64,000 nucleotides of DNA from Micromonospora luteifusca (GTDB taxonomy: Bacteria; Actinomycetota; Actinomycetes; Mycobacteriales; Micromonosporaceae). This document shows positions 1-8,973 of this stretch, piece by piece. The notes under the pieces were generated by a model. It searched no databases and was not told the origin of the DNA. It saw only the letters and a program-made list of their open reading frames with translations. Location of the stretch: contig NZ_JAFBBP010000001.1 of NCBI RefSeq assembly GCF_016907275.1, forward strand, positions 5,508,001-5,572,000, written 5' to 3'. How positions within the stretch are numbered: the first letter of the stretch is position 1; each line of letters begins with the position of its first letter. The translations under genes were made by a program, and so were the position numbers.

Positions 1-449
1 TGCGGGAAGATTCGCTGACTCTCTACGGCTTCGCCGACGACGACGCCAAGTCACTGTTCGAGTTGCTCCAGACGGCCAGCGGGGTGGGTCCGCGGTTGGC
101 GCAGGCGGTGCTGGCGGTGCACACCCCGGACGCGGTGCGCAAGGCGATCGCCAACGCTGACACGGCCGCGCTGACCCGGGTGCCCGGGATCGGCAAGAAG
201 GGCGCCGAACGCCTGGTGCTGGAGCTGCGTGACCGGATCGGCCCGGTGCCGATCGGCGCCGACGGCGTGACCGGGGTGACCCGTGGAAGCTGGCCCGACC
301 AGGTTCGGCAGGCACTTGTCGGGCTGGGCTGGACAGCTGGTCAGGCCGATCAGGCGGTGGCTGCCGTGGCGGAGACGATCGAGGGCGAGACGCCGCCGGT
401 GCCGGTCCTGCTCAAGCAGGCCATCCGCCTGCTTGGCCGTACCCGATGA
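1..449 (+). CDS. ruvA: Holliday junction DNA helicase RuvA, C-terminal part (5' truncated by window edge)
   Basis: The open frame runs in from the window edge (first full codon at base 3) and stops at 447-449, so about 148 C-terminal residues are visible. RuvA binds four-way junctions as a tetramer and loads RuvB for branch migration. Two helix-hairpin-helix segments are visible (ASGVGPRLAQAVL and RVPGIGKKGAERLVLEL), followed by a short linker and the C-terminal three-helix domain (VRQALVGLGWTAGQADQA) that contacts RuvB. ruvB follows after about 100 bp, as is usual in actinobacteria. The N-terminal OB-fold domain lies outside the window. Confidence 0.95.
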   Translation, partial: REDSLTLYGFADDDAKSLFELLQTASGVGPRLAQAVLAVHTPDAVRKAIANADTAALTRVPGIGKKGAERLVLELRDRIGPVPIGADGVTGVTRGSWPDQVRQALVGLGWTAGQADQAVAAVAETIEGETPPVPVLLKQAIRLLGRTR

Positions 450-459
450 GCGCCCGGCC

Positions 460-550
460 GCGAGCCCCGCAGTCGCGAATGAAGAGGGCACGATGAGCGC
501 GAGGAGTGAGTCGGGTTTGCGAGCCCCGCAGTCGCGAATGAAGAGGGCAC
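460..550 (+). repeat. Tandem direct repeat between ruvA and ruvB (two 32-bp copies, 59-bp period)
   Basis: Bases 460-491 and 519-550 are identical 32-bp copies (GCGAGCCCCGCAGTCGCGAA at the start, GAAGAGGGCAC at the end). Each ends in a purine-rich GAAGAGGG that can act as a ribosome binding site: the second copy serves ruvB (GTG at 552), and the first serves an ATG at 493 that opens a 20-codon frame. I associate repeats of this kind placed just before start codons with Micromonosporaceae genomes; that is recollection, not a search. Confidence 0.85.
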
Positions 551-555
551 AGTGA
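493..555 (+). CDS. Possible 20-codon leader ORF made of repeat sequence, overlapping the ruvB start
   Basis: ATG at 493 sits 5-6 bases after GAAGAGGG of the first repeat copy. The frame encodes 20 residues rich in Ser and Arg and stops with TGA at 553-555, which overlaps the ruvB GTG (552-554) in a GTGA junction. This is the geometry of translational coupling. There is no recognisable protein family, and the frame could simply be a by-product of the repeat duplication. Confidence 0.25.
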   Translation: MSARSESGLRAPQSRMKRAQ

Positions 556-1619
556 GCGAGACCGACGGGCTTGTCTCGGCGTACGTCAGCGACGCGGATC
601 GGGACGCGGAGGTGACGGTGCGGCCGAAGCGGCTGGCCGAGTTCATCGCCCAGGACCGGGTGCGCGATCAGCTCGACCTGTTGTTGCAGGGCGCGATGCG
701 GCGGGGGTCGCCACCGGATCACATCCTGCTCTCCGGCCCGCCGGGGTTGGGCAAGACGAGTCTGGCCAACATCGTCGCCGCCGAGTTGGGCGCGGGCATC
801 CGGGTGACCAGCGGCCCGGCGATCGAGCGTTCCGGGGATCTGGCGGCGATCCTGACCAGTCTCGCCGAGGGCGACGTGCTCTTCATCGACGAGATCCACC
901 GCATCGCGCGGCCGGCCGAGGAGCTGCTCTACAGCGCCATGGAGGACTTCCGGGTCGACGTGGTGGTCGGCAAGGGGCCGGGGGCGACGGCGATCCCGCT
1001 GGACGTCGAGCCGTTCACCCTGGTGGGCGCGACGACTCGATCGGGTCTGTTGACGGGGCCGATGCGGGACCGGTTCGGCTTCGTCGCGCACCTGGACTTC
1101 TACGCCCCGGCGGATCTGGAGACGCTGTTGCACCGCTCGGCGCGGATTCTCGGCGTGCCGATCACGCCCGAGGGGGCGACCGAGATCGCCGGTCGGTCCC
1201 GGGGCACGCCGCGGATCGCCAACCGGCTGTTGCGCCGGGTCCGCGACTACGCGGAGGTCCGCGCCGACGGGGTGGTCGATCTCGACACCGCCCGTTCCGC
1301 ATTGATCGTGTACGACGTGGACGCGCTCGGGCTGGATCGGCTGGACCGCGCGGTGCTGACGGCCCTGGTCGATTCGTTCCGGGGTGGCCCGGTGGGTCTG
1401 TCCACCCTTGCCGTGGCGGTGGGGGAGCAGCCGGACACGGTCGAGGAGGTCTGTGAGCCGTTCCTGGTCCGCGCGGGTCTGCTGGCCCGTACGCCTCGGG
1501 GGCGGGTGGCCACCGAGGCCGCCTGGCGCCATCTGGGGCGCACTCCACCAAATGGTATCTTTGGTACGGATAGTCCTGCTGTGCCCGATCTGTTCTCCTT
1601 GGACACCGAACAGCCGTGA
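552..1619 (+). CDS. ruvB: Holliday junction branch migration ATPase RuvB
   Basis: This is a 355-residue AAA+ motor that drives branch migration of Holliday junctions with RuvA and hands the junction to RuvC. Walker A is GPPGLGKTS (about 62-70), Walker B is FIDEIHR (about 111-117), sensor 1 is ATTRSG (about 160), and the arginine-finger segment is MRDRFGF (about 171-177). The C-terminal winged-helix DNA-binding domain covers roughly 260-340. Length is normal for the family. The GTG at 552 is chosen because GAAGAGGG lies 4-5 bases upstream and the sequence then matches the family N-terminus. Confidence 0.97.
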   Translation: MSETDGLVSAYVSDADRDAEVTVRPKRLAEFIAQDRVRDQLDLLLQGAMRRGSPPDHILLSGPPGLGKTSLANIVAAELGAGIRVTSGPAIERSGDLAAILTSLAEGDVLFIDEIHRIARPAEELLYSAMEDFRVDVVVGKGPGATAIPLDVEPFTLVGATTRSGLLTGPMRDRFGFVAHLDFYAPADLETLLHRSARILGVPITPEGATEIAGRSRGTPRIANRLLRRVRDYAEVRADGVVDLDTARSALIVYDVDALGLDRLDRAVLTALVDSFRGGPVGLSTLAVAVGEQPDTVEEVCEPFLVRAGLLARTPRGRVATEAAWRHLGRTPPNGIFGTDSPAVPDLFSLDTEQP

Positions 1620-1641
1620 TGTGAACGTGATCTGTGCCGCA

Positions 1642-1671
1642 TTCGGTGTTCTCAGGTGCAGGGTTTAGACT
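1642..1671 (+). promoter_or_regulatory. Candidate promoter for yajC-secD-secF
   Basis: TTCGGT (1642-1647) and TAGACT (1666-1671) are separated by 18 bp in the 140-bp gap after ruvB. The -10 fits the TAnnnT pattern of actinobacterial housekeeping promoters; the -35 is a weak match. Transcription from here would give a leader of about 80 nt before yajC. Inferred from sequence only. Confidence 0.35.
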
Positions 1672-1759
1672 TCGCCGCGGTCTGTACAGGACGTGAGAAT
1701 CCGCCTCCGCTCCGGCACCCCATGTGCCGGGCAGGTGGCCAATGGGAAGGTCAGTAACC

Positions 1760-2098
1760 GTGCAGTACTTAGCAGCGGGCAGCGGAGCCGGCGGTTTCAC
1801 GCCGATTCTGATGATCGCCCTGCTCTTCGGCGTCATGTATTTCATGATGATCCGGCCCCAGCAGAAGCGCCGTCGCGAGGCGGAGTCGATGCAGTCCAAC
1901 CTCGGCCCTGGCGACGAGGTCGTGACCATCGGCGGGCTCTACGGCACGGTCACCGGCATCGAGGACGACACCGTCCTGATCGAGGTCGCTCCGGGCGTGC
2001 AGACCCGCTACGCCCGCCCGGCCATCGCGCGCGTGGTCACCCGCGCGGAGCTGCCGAGCGAGCCGGTCACCGAGGACGCCGACACCGTCAAGGACTGA
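1760..2098 (+). CDS. yajC: Preprotein translocase auxiliary subunit YajC
   Basis: A 112-residue membrane protein that associates with SecDF in the Sec translocon. One transmembrane helix spans about residues 11-29 (TPILMIALLFGVMYFMMI), followed at once by the family signature RPQQKRRRE and a small cytoplasmic domain containing GDEVVTIGGLYGTV. GTG at 1760 is preferred over an in-frame GTG at 1724 because GGGAAGG lies about 10 bases before it and the protein then starts right before the helix. It precedes secD-secF, its functional partners. Confidence 0.92.
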   Translation: MQYLAAGSGAGGFTPILMIALLFGVMYFMMIRPQQKRRREAESMQSNLGPGDEVVTIGGLYGTVTGIEDDTVLIEVAPGVQTRYARPAIARVVTRAELPSEPVTEDADTVKD

Positions 2099-2376
2099 CC
2101 CCTTCTCCCGGGGGTGGCGAAAACCGGCGTACGGCCGGTCGACCGGCTTCCGGGTCACCGCGCCCGACGGGGCAGCGGACGAGACGTGAAAACTGGATAG
2201 TTGGGTCGACGCCGGACATCGGCACGATCCCGTGACCGTCGGCGTTCCGCGCCGGTGTGTCCGGTCCTCGTGTCGGCATCTCGTCGGCTCAGGTCAGACC
2301 CGTCGGCCGGGACCCCCGGCCCGACACCGCCGCCGCTGCGCACAGCGGCGCGACCGTACAGGGAGACAGGACAGCC

Positions 2377-4281
2377 GTGGCACCACCTCAGGGACAGATG
2401 CGCCCCGGGCGGCAGCTCGCCGTGCTCGGGTTCATCTTCGTGGTCCTCTATCTTCTGGTGTTCTTCTCTGGTGCCAGCGGCAGCTTGAAGGACCGGCTCG
2501 AGCCCAAGCTCGGCCTGGACCTCATCGGCGGCACCCGGATGACACTGGAGGCGACCAACAGCGTCGACGGCAAGCCTCCGACGGCGGAGAACCTCGAGGA
2601 GGCCCGCCAGATCATCGAAAGCCGGGTCAACGCGTTCGGCGTGGCCGAGGCCGAGGTGGTCACCGAGGGCAACCGGAACATCGTCATCTCCCTGCCCGGT
2701 GAAAACCGGGACCTCACCGACGTGGGCAGCGCCGCCGAGTTGCGCTTCCGCAAGGTGCTCAAGGGTGCCGACGGCAGCGGAACGGCCGCCGTGCCGCCGC
2801 CGGCCGCGACGCCGGCCCCGTCGGGCAGCCCGGCCCCGTCCGGCAGCGCCACTCCGACTCCGTCCGGCAGCGCCGCGCCGAAGGTGACCTCGTCGCCCAG
2901 CGGCGGTCAGGGCGGGATGGCCCCGGCGTCGCCCAGCGCCACGCCGACCCCTTCCGCGTCCGCCTCGGCCACGCCGAGCGCCGCGCCCAGCGCCAGCGAA
3001 GAGCCGGTGCCGGCCAGCATCGAGGAGCAGCGCAAGGCCGTCGAGCAGAAGGTCGGCGCCCCGGCCTGGCAGGCCGCGACCGGGCTGCAGGCCCCCGCCG
3101 ACCTGACCGCCGACCCGTCGCTGGCTGACAAGCTCAAGCCGTTCGGCACGCTGTCGCCGCAAGAGGTCGCGGTGCTGCCGGCGCAGATGCAGTTCAACGT
3201 GCCGACCATCGGCTGTGCGCAGCTCGACAAGCGCCCCCCGGCGTCGATCTCCGACCCGAAGCAGCAGGTCGTCTCCTGCGAGGACGGCGCCTCCAAGTAC
3301 CTGCTCGACCAGGCCAAGGTCGAGGGCACCGACGTGGACGACGCCGACGCGGTGCTCGACCAGACCAACTCCTGGGTGGTCAGCCTGGACTTCTCGGGCG
3401 ATGGCCAGGGCAAGTGGACCGCGCTGACCCGTGAGGCGTTCAACAACGAGGGTCAGGCCTGCGACGCGACCGCGCTGGGTCAGGACGGCAAGTGCCGGGT
3501 GGCCGTGGTGCTCGACAACGAGATCGTCTCCTCGCCGGAGATCCAGGGCGTGCTGACCGGCAATTCCCAGATCACCGGCAACTTCACCCAGAAGGACGCC
3601 AGCGCGCTGGCCAGCCAGCTCCGCTACGGCGCGCTGCCGGTGACCTTCGAGCCGCAGGAGTCGCAGAACGTCACCGCCACCCTGGGCGCCAGCCACCTGC
3701 GGGCGGGTCTGCTCGCGGCCGGCATCGGCATGCTGCTGGTCATCATCTACGCGTTCTTCTACTACCGGCTGCTCGGCTCGGTGATCTTCCTGAGCCTCAT
3801 CCTCTCCGCGCTGCTGGTCTTCGGCGCGCTGGTGGTGCTCGGCCGGCAGATCGGCTTCACGCTCACCCTCGCCGGCATCGCCGGCATGATCGTCTCGCTA
3901 GGTGTGGCGGCGGACTCGTTCGTCATCTACTTCGAACGGTTGAAGGACGAGATCCGGGAGGGGCGCAGCCCGCGTAGCGCGGTGCCCCGTGCCTGGATCC
4001 GGGCCCGCCGGACGATCATCTCGGCCAACGCGATCACCCTGCTCTCCGCGGTGGTGCTCTACGTGGTCTCGGTCGGCACGGTCAAGGGCTTCGCCTTCGC
4101 CCTCGGTCTGGCCACCGTGCTGGACCTGGTCGTGGTCTTCCTCTTCCGGCACCCGATCATGACGATGTTCGCCCGGACCCGGGCGTTCCTGTCCCCGCGG
4201 GTCAGCGGTCTGGGTCGGGCGCTTCCGGCCCGTAACCAGCAGCAGACTCAGCCCCGTAACCCGCGCGCCAAGGAGGCCTGA
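2377..4281 (+). CDS. secD: Protein translocase subunit SecD
   Basis: SecD with SecF forms an RND-type, proton-motive-force driven complex that pulls exported proteins out of SecYEG on the outer side of the membrane. The 634-residue protein has a first transmembrane helix at about 13-31, the GLDLIGGTRM segment shortly after, a large extracytoplasmic domain, and five more helices from about residue 443, including the conserved GMIVSLGVAADSFVIYFER region. An Ala/Pro/Ser/Thr-rich insert of about 80 residues (about 131-211) lies within the first periplasmic domain; such inserts are common in actinobacterial SecD. GTG at 2377 is chosen because GGGAGACAGGA precedes it and upstream residues are low-quality. 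secF starts one base after the stop. Confidence 0.95.
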   Translation: MAPPQGQMRPGRQLAVLGFIFVVLYLLVFFSGASGSLKDRLEPKLGLDLIGGTRMTLEATNSVDGKPPTAENLEEARQIIESRVNAFGVAEAEVVTEGNRNIVISLPGENRDLTDVGSAAELRFRKVLKGADGSGTAAVPPPAATPAPSGSPAPSGSATPTPSGSAAPKVTSSPSGGQGGMAPASPSATPTPSASASATPSAAPSASEEPVPASIEEQRKAVEQKVGAPAWQAATGLQAPADLTADPSLADKLKPFGTLSPQEVAVLPAQMQFNVPTIGCAQLDKRPPASISDPKQQVVSCEDGASKYLLDQAKVEGTDVDDADAVLDQTNSWVVSLDFSGDGQGKWTALTREAFNNEGQACDATALGQDGKCRVAVVLDNEIVSSPEIQGVLTGNSQITGNFTQKDASALASQLRYGALPVTFEPQESQNVTATLGASHLRAGLLAAGIGMLLVIIYAFFYYRLLGSVIFLSLILSALLVFGALVVLGRQIGFTLTLAGIAGMIVSLGVAADSFVIYFERLKDEIREGRSPRSAVPRAWIRARRTIISANAITLLSAVVLYVVSVGTVKGFAFALGLATVLDLVVVFLFRHPIMTMFARTRAFLSPRVSGLGRALPARNQQQTQPRNPRAKEA

Positions 4282-4282
4282 G

Positions 4283-5476
4283 ATGGCTCAAAACGGTCTG
4301 GCGAGCCGCCTCTACAACGGCGAGGCTGGTCTCAACGTCGTCGGCCGCCGCAAGCTCTGGTTCAGCGTCGCCGGCGTCCTGATCCTGATCGCGCTCCTCA
4401 GCTTCGGGCTGCGCGGCTTCAGCCTCGGCATCGAGTTCGCCGGTGGCAACTCGTTCCAGGTGCCGGCCAGCGTCGGCACCCTGGAGGACGCCGAGCGGGA
4501 GGTCAACTCCGCCCTCGCCGCCCAGAACACCGGCATCGAGGTGGCCACCGCACAGAAGGTCGGCGGCACCGGCGGCGACACCTACGAGCTGCGCACTCCG
4601 CAGCTCAGCGCCGACCAGACCACCGCGGTCAAGGGTCAGATCGCCGAGGACCTCGGCATCAACGCGGACCAGATCAGCGGCAACCAGGTCAGCGAGGCGT
4701 GGGGCAGCCAGGTCACCTCGCGGGCCTTGCTCGGTCTGGTCATCTTCATCGCGCTGGTGATGGTCTACCTGATCCTGCGTTTCGAGTGGCGGATGGCGGT
4801 CGCCGCGGTCGCGTCACTGTTCACGAACCTGATCCTCACCGCCGGCATCTACTCGTTGGTCGGCTTCGAGGTCACCCCGTCGACGATCATCGGTTTCCTC
4901 ACGATCCTGGGCTTCGCGCTCTACGACGTGGTGGTGGTCTTCGACAAGGTCCAGGAGAACACCCGGGGCATCACCGCCAACAACAACCAGACGTACGGCG
5001 AGGCGGCCAACCTGGCCGTCAACCAGAGCCTGATGCGGTCACTGAACACCTCGGTGGTCGCCCTGCTGCCGGTCGGTGGTCTGCTCTTCATCGGTGCCGG
5101 CCTGCTCGGCGCCGGCACGCTGAAGGACCTCGGCCTGGTGCTGTTCGTCGGTATGGCGGTCGCGTTCCTCACCTCCATCCTGGTGGCCACGCCGCTGCTG
5201 GCACTGCTGAAGAACTACGACCCGCGGATCCAGGCGCACAACAAGCGCGTCCTGGCCCGCCGGGGCGCGCTCGCCCGCGGCGAGGTCACCGGGAAGGGCG
5301 CCGTGGGTCCGGCCCCGGCCGACGCGACCGATGAGCCGCTCGACCCGGATGCCGCCGCGTTGGCCGGTGCCGCTCCCAAGGTGGGCGCTCGGCCGGCGGG
5401 CAAGCGGCCGACCGGTACCCGGGGCGGTCGCCCGGGTGGCGGGGGCAACCGGCCGGGTGGCGCCAAGCGGCGCTGA
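4283..5476 (+). CDS. secF: Protein translocase subunit SecF
   Basis: A 397-residue partner of SecD in the Sec export motor. One helix lies near the N-terminus (WFSVAGVLILIALLSFGL), followed by the conserved GIEFAGGNSFQV, an extracytoplasmic domain and five C-terminal helices including FLTILGFALYDVVVVFDKV. The last 60 or so residues form a Pro/Gly/Arg-rich cytoplasmic tail (GRRPTG-type composition), a feature seen in actinobacterial SecF. ATG at 4283 follows the secD stop after one base, with AAGGAGG inside the secD end as ribosome binding site, so the two are translationally coupled. Confidence 0.95.
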   Translation: MAQNGLASRLYNGEAGLNVVGRRKLWFSVAGVLILIALLSFGLRGFSLGIEFAGGNSFQVPASVGTLEDAEREVNSALAAQNTGIEVATAQKVGGTGGDTYELRTPQLSADQTTAVKGQIAEDLGINADQISGNQVSEAWGSQVTSRALLGLVIFIALVMVYLILRFEWRMAVAAVASLFTNLILTAGIYSLVGFEVTPSTIIGFLTILGFALYDVVVVFDKVQENTRGITANNNQTYGEAANLAVNQSLMRSLNTSVVALLPVGGLLFIGAGLLGAGTLKDLGLVLFVGMAVAFLTSILVATPLLALLKNYDPRIQAHNKRVLARRGALARGEVTGKGAVGPAPADATDEPLDPDAAALAGAAPKVGARPAGKRPTGTRGGRPGGGGNRPGGAKRR

Positions 5477-5556
5477 CCCGCCAGGAAACACCCGAACGGC
5501 GTCCGGCATGCTGTGCGTGCCGGACGCCGTCGTCGTTGAAGGGAAACGAAACAGCC

Positions 5557-6123
5557 GTGACGGAGACCCACAGCACCGCGGCGCGCGGGGACAGCGGCCC
5601 GGAGGCCGCCCGACTGGTGGCCAGCCGGGTGCTGGACGTGCCCGACTTCCCCAAGCCCGGCGTCATGTTCAAGGACCTGATGCCGTTGTTCGCCGACGGG
5701 AAGGCCTTCCGTGAGGTGACCGACGGGATCGTCGCGTACCACGGGCGGGACACCTTCGACGTGGTGGTCGGCATCGAGGCGCGCGGGTTCGTCGTTGCCG
5801 CGGCCATCGCGTACGCCGCCGGGGTGGGCGTGGTGCCGGTACGCAAGGCCGGCAAGCTGCCCCGCGCGGCGCACTCGGTCTCCTACGCCCTCGAATACGG
5901 CGAGGCCACCCTGGAGGTGCACGAGGACGCGTTCACCGCCGGGCACCGGGTGCTGGTGGTCGACGACGTGCTGGCGACCGGCGGCACCGCCGAGGCGACA
6001 CTGGACCTGGTCGAGCGGGCCGGCGGGACCGTCACCGGTTTCACCGTGCTGTTGGAGCTCGGCTTCCTGGGCGGGCGGAAGCGGCTGGCCCCGCGATCCG
6101 TCCATGCTCTGTTGACCGTCTGA
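5557..6123 (+). CDS. apt: Adenine phosphoribosyltransferase
   Basis: Apt salvages adenine to AMP using PRPP. The 188-residue protein has the family N-terminal DFPKPGVMFKDL, the GIEARGFVVAAAIA segment and the PRPP-binding loop VLVVDDVLATGGT (about 132-144). GTG at 5557 is chosen with GAAGGGA about 12 bases upstream; an in-frame TTG at 5536 would overlap that site. The order secF-apt-rel is conserved in actinobacteria. The last codons (ALLTV) lie within the first unit of a tandem repeat that continues into the intergenic region. Confidence 0.95.
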   Translation: MTETHSTAARGDSGPEAARLVASRVLDVPDFPKPGVMFKDLMPLFADGKAFREVTDGIVAYHGRDTFDVVVGIEARGFVVAAAIAYAAGVGVVPVRKAGKLPRAAHSVSYALEYGEATLEVHEDAFTAGHRVLVVDDVLATGGTAEATLDLVERAGGTVTGFTVLLELGFLGGRKRLAPRSVHALLTV

Positions 6124-6211
6124 ACCGGTCGGGGCCCTGTTGACGGGTTGAACCGGTCGGGGTCCTGTTGACCCGTTTGAACCGGTCGGTACCCTGCTGA
6201 CCGTTTGACCC
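6110..6211 (+). repeat. Tandem repeat, 28-29 bp unit, about 3.6 copies, overlapping the end of apt
   Basis: Units start at 6110, 6138, 6166 and 6195 (the last truncated). Each reads TGTTGACC/GGG...TTGAACCGGTCGGGGCCC with small differences. The first unit supplies the last four codons and stop of apt. Each unit contains TTGAC, like a -35 hexamer, and the palindromic core ACCGGT. It lies 170 bp before rel. Confidence 0.9.
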
Positions 6212-6377
6212 AGCGTCGTCGGGCGGAGCTCGCGCCGACCGTCCGGCGGAGCGGCAGGGGACCGTGCGTGCGGGTAGCATTGCCCTTTGCTGACGCCGGC
6301 GGTACACCGTCCGGCGGCGCGCGACCAGGCCGGCCGATGTTCGGTCGGTGTGTTTCCGGCGAGCGGTGAGGAGGCCG

Positions 6378-8894
6378 GTGTCCCACGATGTCGTCCCTCC
6401 GGCGGAGGGCACGGTGCACCCGACAGGCGACGCTGACGGCTCGGTGACCGACCGGACAGGCGACGCGCCGGCCCGGGTGACGGGCAACGGTTCCGGCAAA
6501 GCGGCGGGCGAGAGCGCGGTGCGTCCGACCAGCGGCCCGCCGAGCGCCGAGGCGTCCCCCGGCGCCGATGGGGTGGTGGTGCCGTTCCCGAGCGACGCCG
6601 GCGTCGATTCGTCGCCGAGCGGTGGCTTCGGGCTGTCCAACGCGCCCACCGGCCGGCGGGTCCGGGCCCGGCTGGCCCGGTTCAACGCGCCCTGGCAGAC
6701 CTCGCAGGTCAGCGAGGTGCTGGAGCCGCTCATCGCGAGCCACCGTGACAATCACCCCAAGGCAGACGCCCGACTGCTCCAGCGCGCCTTCGACACGGCC
6801 GCGCGGTGGCACTCCGGGCAGTACCGCAAGTCCGGCGACCCGTACATCACCCACCCGCTCGCGGTGGCGACCATCCTCGGCAACCTGGGGATGGACACCA
6901 CCACGCTGGTCGCCGCGTTGCTGCACGACACCATCGAGGACACCGAATACACCCTCGACGCGATGCGCGCGGACTTCGGTGGCGAGGTCGCCCTGCTGGT
7001 CGACGGCGTCACGAAGCTGGACAAGGTCAAGCTCGGCGATGCGGCCAAGGCCGAGACGATTCGCAAGATGGTCGTGGCGATGGCCAAGGACCCGCGGGTG
7101 CTGGTGATCAAGCTGGCCGACCGGTTGCACAACATGCGCACCCTGACGTTCCTGCCTCGCCCCAAGCAGGAGCAGAAGGCCAAGGAGACACTGGAGATCC
7201 TGGCTCCCCTCGCGCACCGACTCGGTATGAACACGATCAAGTGGGAGCTGGAGGATCTCTCCTTCGGCACGTTGTTCCCGAAGCGCTACGAGGAGATCAA
7301 CCGGCTGATCGGGGAGCACCAGCCGCAGCGTGAGGCGTTGCTGCGGCAGGTGACGCAGAAGGTGCAGACCGACCTGAAGGCCGCCAAGATCAAGGCGGAG
7401 ACCACGGGGCGGCCGAAGCACCTCTACTCGATCTACCAGAAGATGATCGTGCGGGGTCGTGACTTCAACGACATCTACGACCTGGTGGGCGTACGGATCC
7501 TGGTCGACACGGTGCGCGACTGCTACGCGGCGCTGGGTGTGATCCACGCCAACTGGCAGCCGGTGCCGGGCCGCTTCAAGGACTACATCGCGATGCCCAA
7601 GTTCAACATGTACCAGTCGTTGCACACGACGGTCATCGGGCCCACCGGCAAGCCGGTGGAGATGCAGATCCGCACGTACGCGATGCACCGCACCGCGGAG
7701 TTCGGCATCGCCGCGCACTGGAAGTACAAGGAGCACAAGGGCACCCAGATCGTCGGCCCGCCGGCGCACATCGACGAGATGACCTGGCTGCGGCAGTTGC
7801 TCGACTGGCAGCGGGAGGCGGCCGACCCGAGCGAGTTCCTGGACGCGCTGCGCTTCGACCTGTCCAGCCAGGAGGTGTACGTCTTCACCCCGAAGGGTGA
7901 CGTCATCCCGCTGCCGACCGGGTCGACGCCTGTGGACTTCGCGTACGCGGTGCACACCGAGGTGGGGCACAAGTGCATCGGGGCGCGGGTCAACGGCAAG
8001 TTGGTGCCGTTGGAGTCGACGCTGTCCAACGGCGACGTGATCGAGATCTTCACCTCGAAGTCCGAGACCGCCGGCCCGACTCAGGACTGGCTGGGCTTCG
8101 TCAAGAGCCCCCGCGCCCGGACGAAGATCCGCCAGTACTTCAACAAGGAGCGGCGCGAGGAGGCGATCGAGGCCGGCAAGGACGCGATCGTCAAGGCGAT
8201 GCGTAAGCAGGGCATGCCGTTGCAGCGGATGCTCACCTCCGACGCTCTCATGTCGATCGCCCGGGACCTGCACCTGGCCGACGTGGCCTCGCTCTACGCG
8301 GCGGTCGGCGACAGTCAGGTCTCCGCGCAGTCGGTGGTGCAGAAGCTGATGGCCGCGTACGGCGGCGAGGAGGGCGCGGCGGAGGACATCGCCGAGACCG
8401 CCGTCGCCACCCGGCCTCCGCGTAGTCGGCAGAGCAGCAACGACCCCGGTGTCGTGGTCCGGGGCGTCAGCGACGTCTGGATCAAGCTGGCCCGCTGCTG
8501 CACCCCGGTCCCACCGGATTCGGTGTTCGGTTTCGTCACCCGCTCCGGCGGTGTGAGCGTGCACCGCGACGACTGCGCCAACGCCGAGGACCTGCGCGCG
8601 CAGAGCGAGCGGGTGGTCGAGGTGAGTTGGAAGCTCACCTCCGCCTCGACGTTCCTGGTCGCCATCCAGGTCGAGGCACTGGACCGGCACAAGCTGCTGG
8701 CCGACGTCACCCGGGTGCTCTCCGACGAGCGGGTCAACATCCTCTCCGCCACCGTCACCACCACCCGCGACCGGGTGGCGGTGAGCCGGTTCAGCTTCGA
8801 GATGGCCGACCCGAAGCACCTGGGCCACCTGCTTGCCACGGTCCGCAAGGTCGACGGCGTCTTCGACGCGTACCGCGTCACCTCTGGCGCCTGA
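6378..8894 (+). CDS. rel: Bifunctional (p)ppGpp synthetase/hydrolase (Rel)
   Basis: This RelA/SpoT homologue makes (p)ppGpp from ATP and GTP/GDP during starvation and also degrades it. Domains in order (838 residues from the chosen start): an Ala/Pro/Ser-rich N-terminal extension of about 110 residues, the HD hydrolase domain with intact [10 protein letters not shown] (about 180-189), the synthetase domain with [20 protein letters not shown] (about 398-417), a TGS domain (about 498-560), a Zn-finger-like region with RCCTPV and DDC, and a C-terminal ACT domain. The RFKD motif is the basic form found in bifunctional enzymes. GTG at 6378 is preferred because GAGGAGG precedes it, though its spacing is short; GTG at 6366 is the alternative. 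Confidence 0.95.
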   Translation: MSHDVVPPAEGTVHPTGDADGSVTDRTGDAPARVTGNGSGKAAGESAVRPTSGPPSAEASPGADGVVVPFPSDAGVDSSPSGGFGLSNAPTGRRVRARLARFNAPWQTSQVSEVLEPLIASHRDNHPKADARLLQRAFDTAARWHSGQYRKSGDPYITHPLAVATILGNLGMDTTTLVAALLHDTIEDTEYTLDAMRADFGGEVALLVDGVTKLDKVKLGDAAKAETIRKMVVAMAKDPRVLVIKLADRLHNMRTLTFLPRPKQEQKAKETLEILAPLAHRLGMNTIKWELEDLSFGTLFPKRYEEINRLIGEHQPQREALLRQVTQKVQTDLKAAKIKAETTGRPKHLYSIYQKMIVRGRDFNDIYDLVGVRILVDTVRDCYAALGVIHANWQPVPGRFKDYIAMPKFNMYQSLHTTVIGPTGKPVEMQIRTYAMHRTAEFGIAAHWKYKEHKGTQIVGPPAHIDEMTWLRQLLDWQREAADPSEFLDALRFDLSSQEVYVFTPKGDVIPLPTGSTPVDFAYAVHTEVGHKCIGARVNGKLVPLESTLSNGDVIEIFTSKSETAGPTQDWLGFVKSPRARTKIRQYFNKERREEAIEAGKDAIVKAMRKQGMPLQRMLTSDALMSIARDLHLADVASLYAAVGDSQVSAQSVVQKLMAAYGGEEGAAEDIAETAVATRPPRSRQSSNDPGVVVRGVSDVWIKLARCCTPVPPDSVFGFVTRSGGVSVHRDDCANAEDLRAQSERVVEVSWKLTSASTFLVAIQVEALDRHKLLADVTRVLSDERVNILSATVTTTRDRVAVSRFSFEMADPKHLGHLLATVRKVDGVFDAYRVTSGA

Positions 8895-8925
8895 CCCCTC
8901 CCCACCCCGCGCACCTCGGACACGG

Positions 8926-8956
8926 AAGCGCCCGCCGGCTCAGCCGGCGGGCGCTT
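8926..8956. terminator. Bidirectional hairpin terminator between rel and the cyclophilin gene
   Basis: A perfect 15-bp inverted repeat (AAGCGCCCGCCGGCT and its complement) around one central base lies between the convergent ends of rel (8894) and the cyclophilin gene (8974). In RNA it folds with a small loop. No U-run follows on either side. Confidence 0.75.
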
Positions 8957-8973
8957 CGTCGTCTGCTCGGGCG

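Noticed and set aside
1162..1929. 255-codon minus-strand frame across ruvB and yajC
   Set aside because: Antisense to two certain genes; composition is Pro/Arg-rich without signatures.
5883..8828. 981-codon open frame on the minus strand opposite apt and rel
   Set aside because: It mirrors rel and apt, is Arg/His/Val-rich without family motifs, and results from high GC3 on the other strand.
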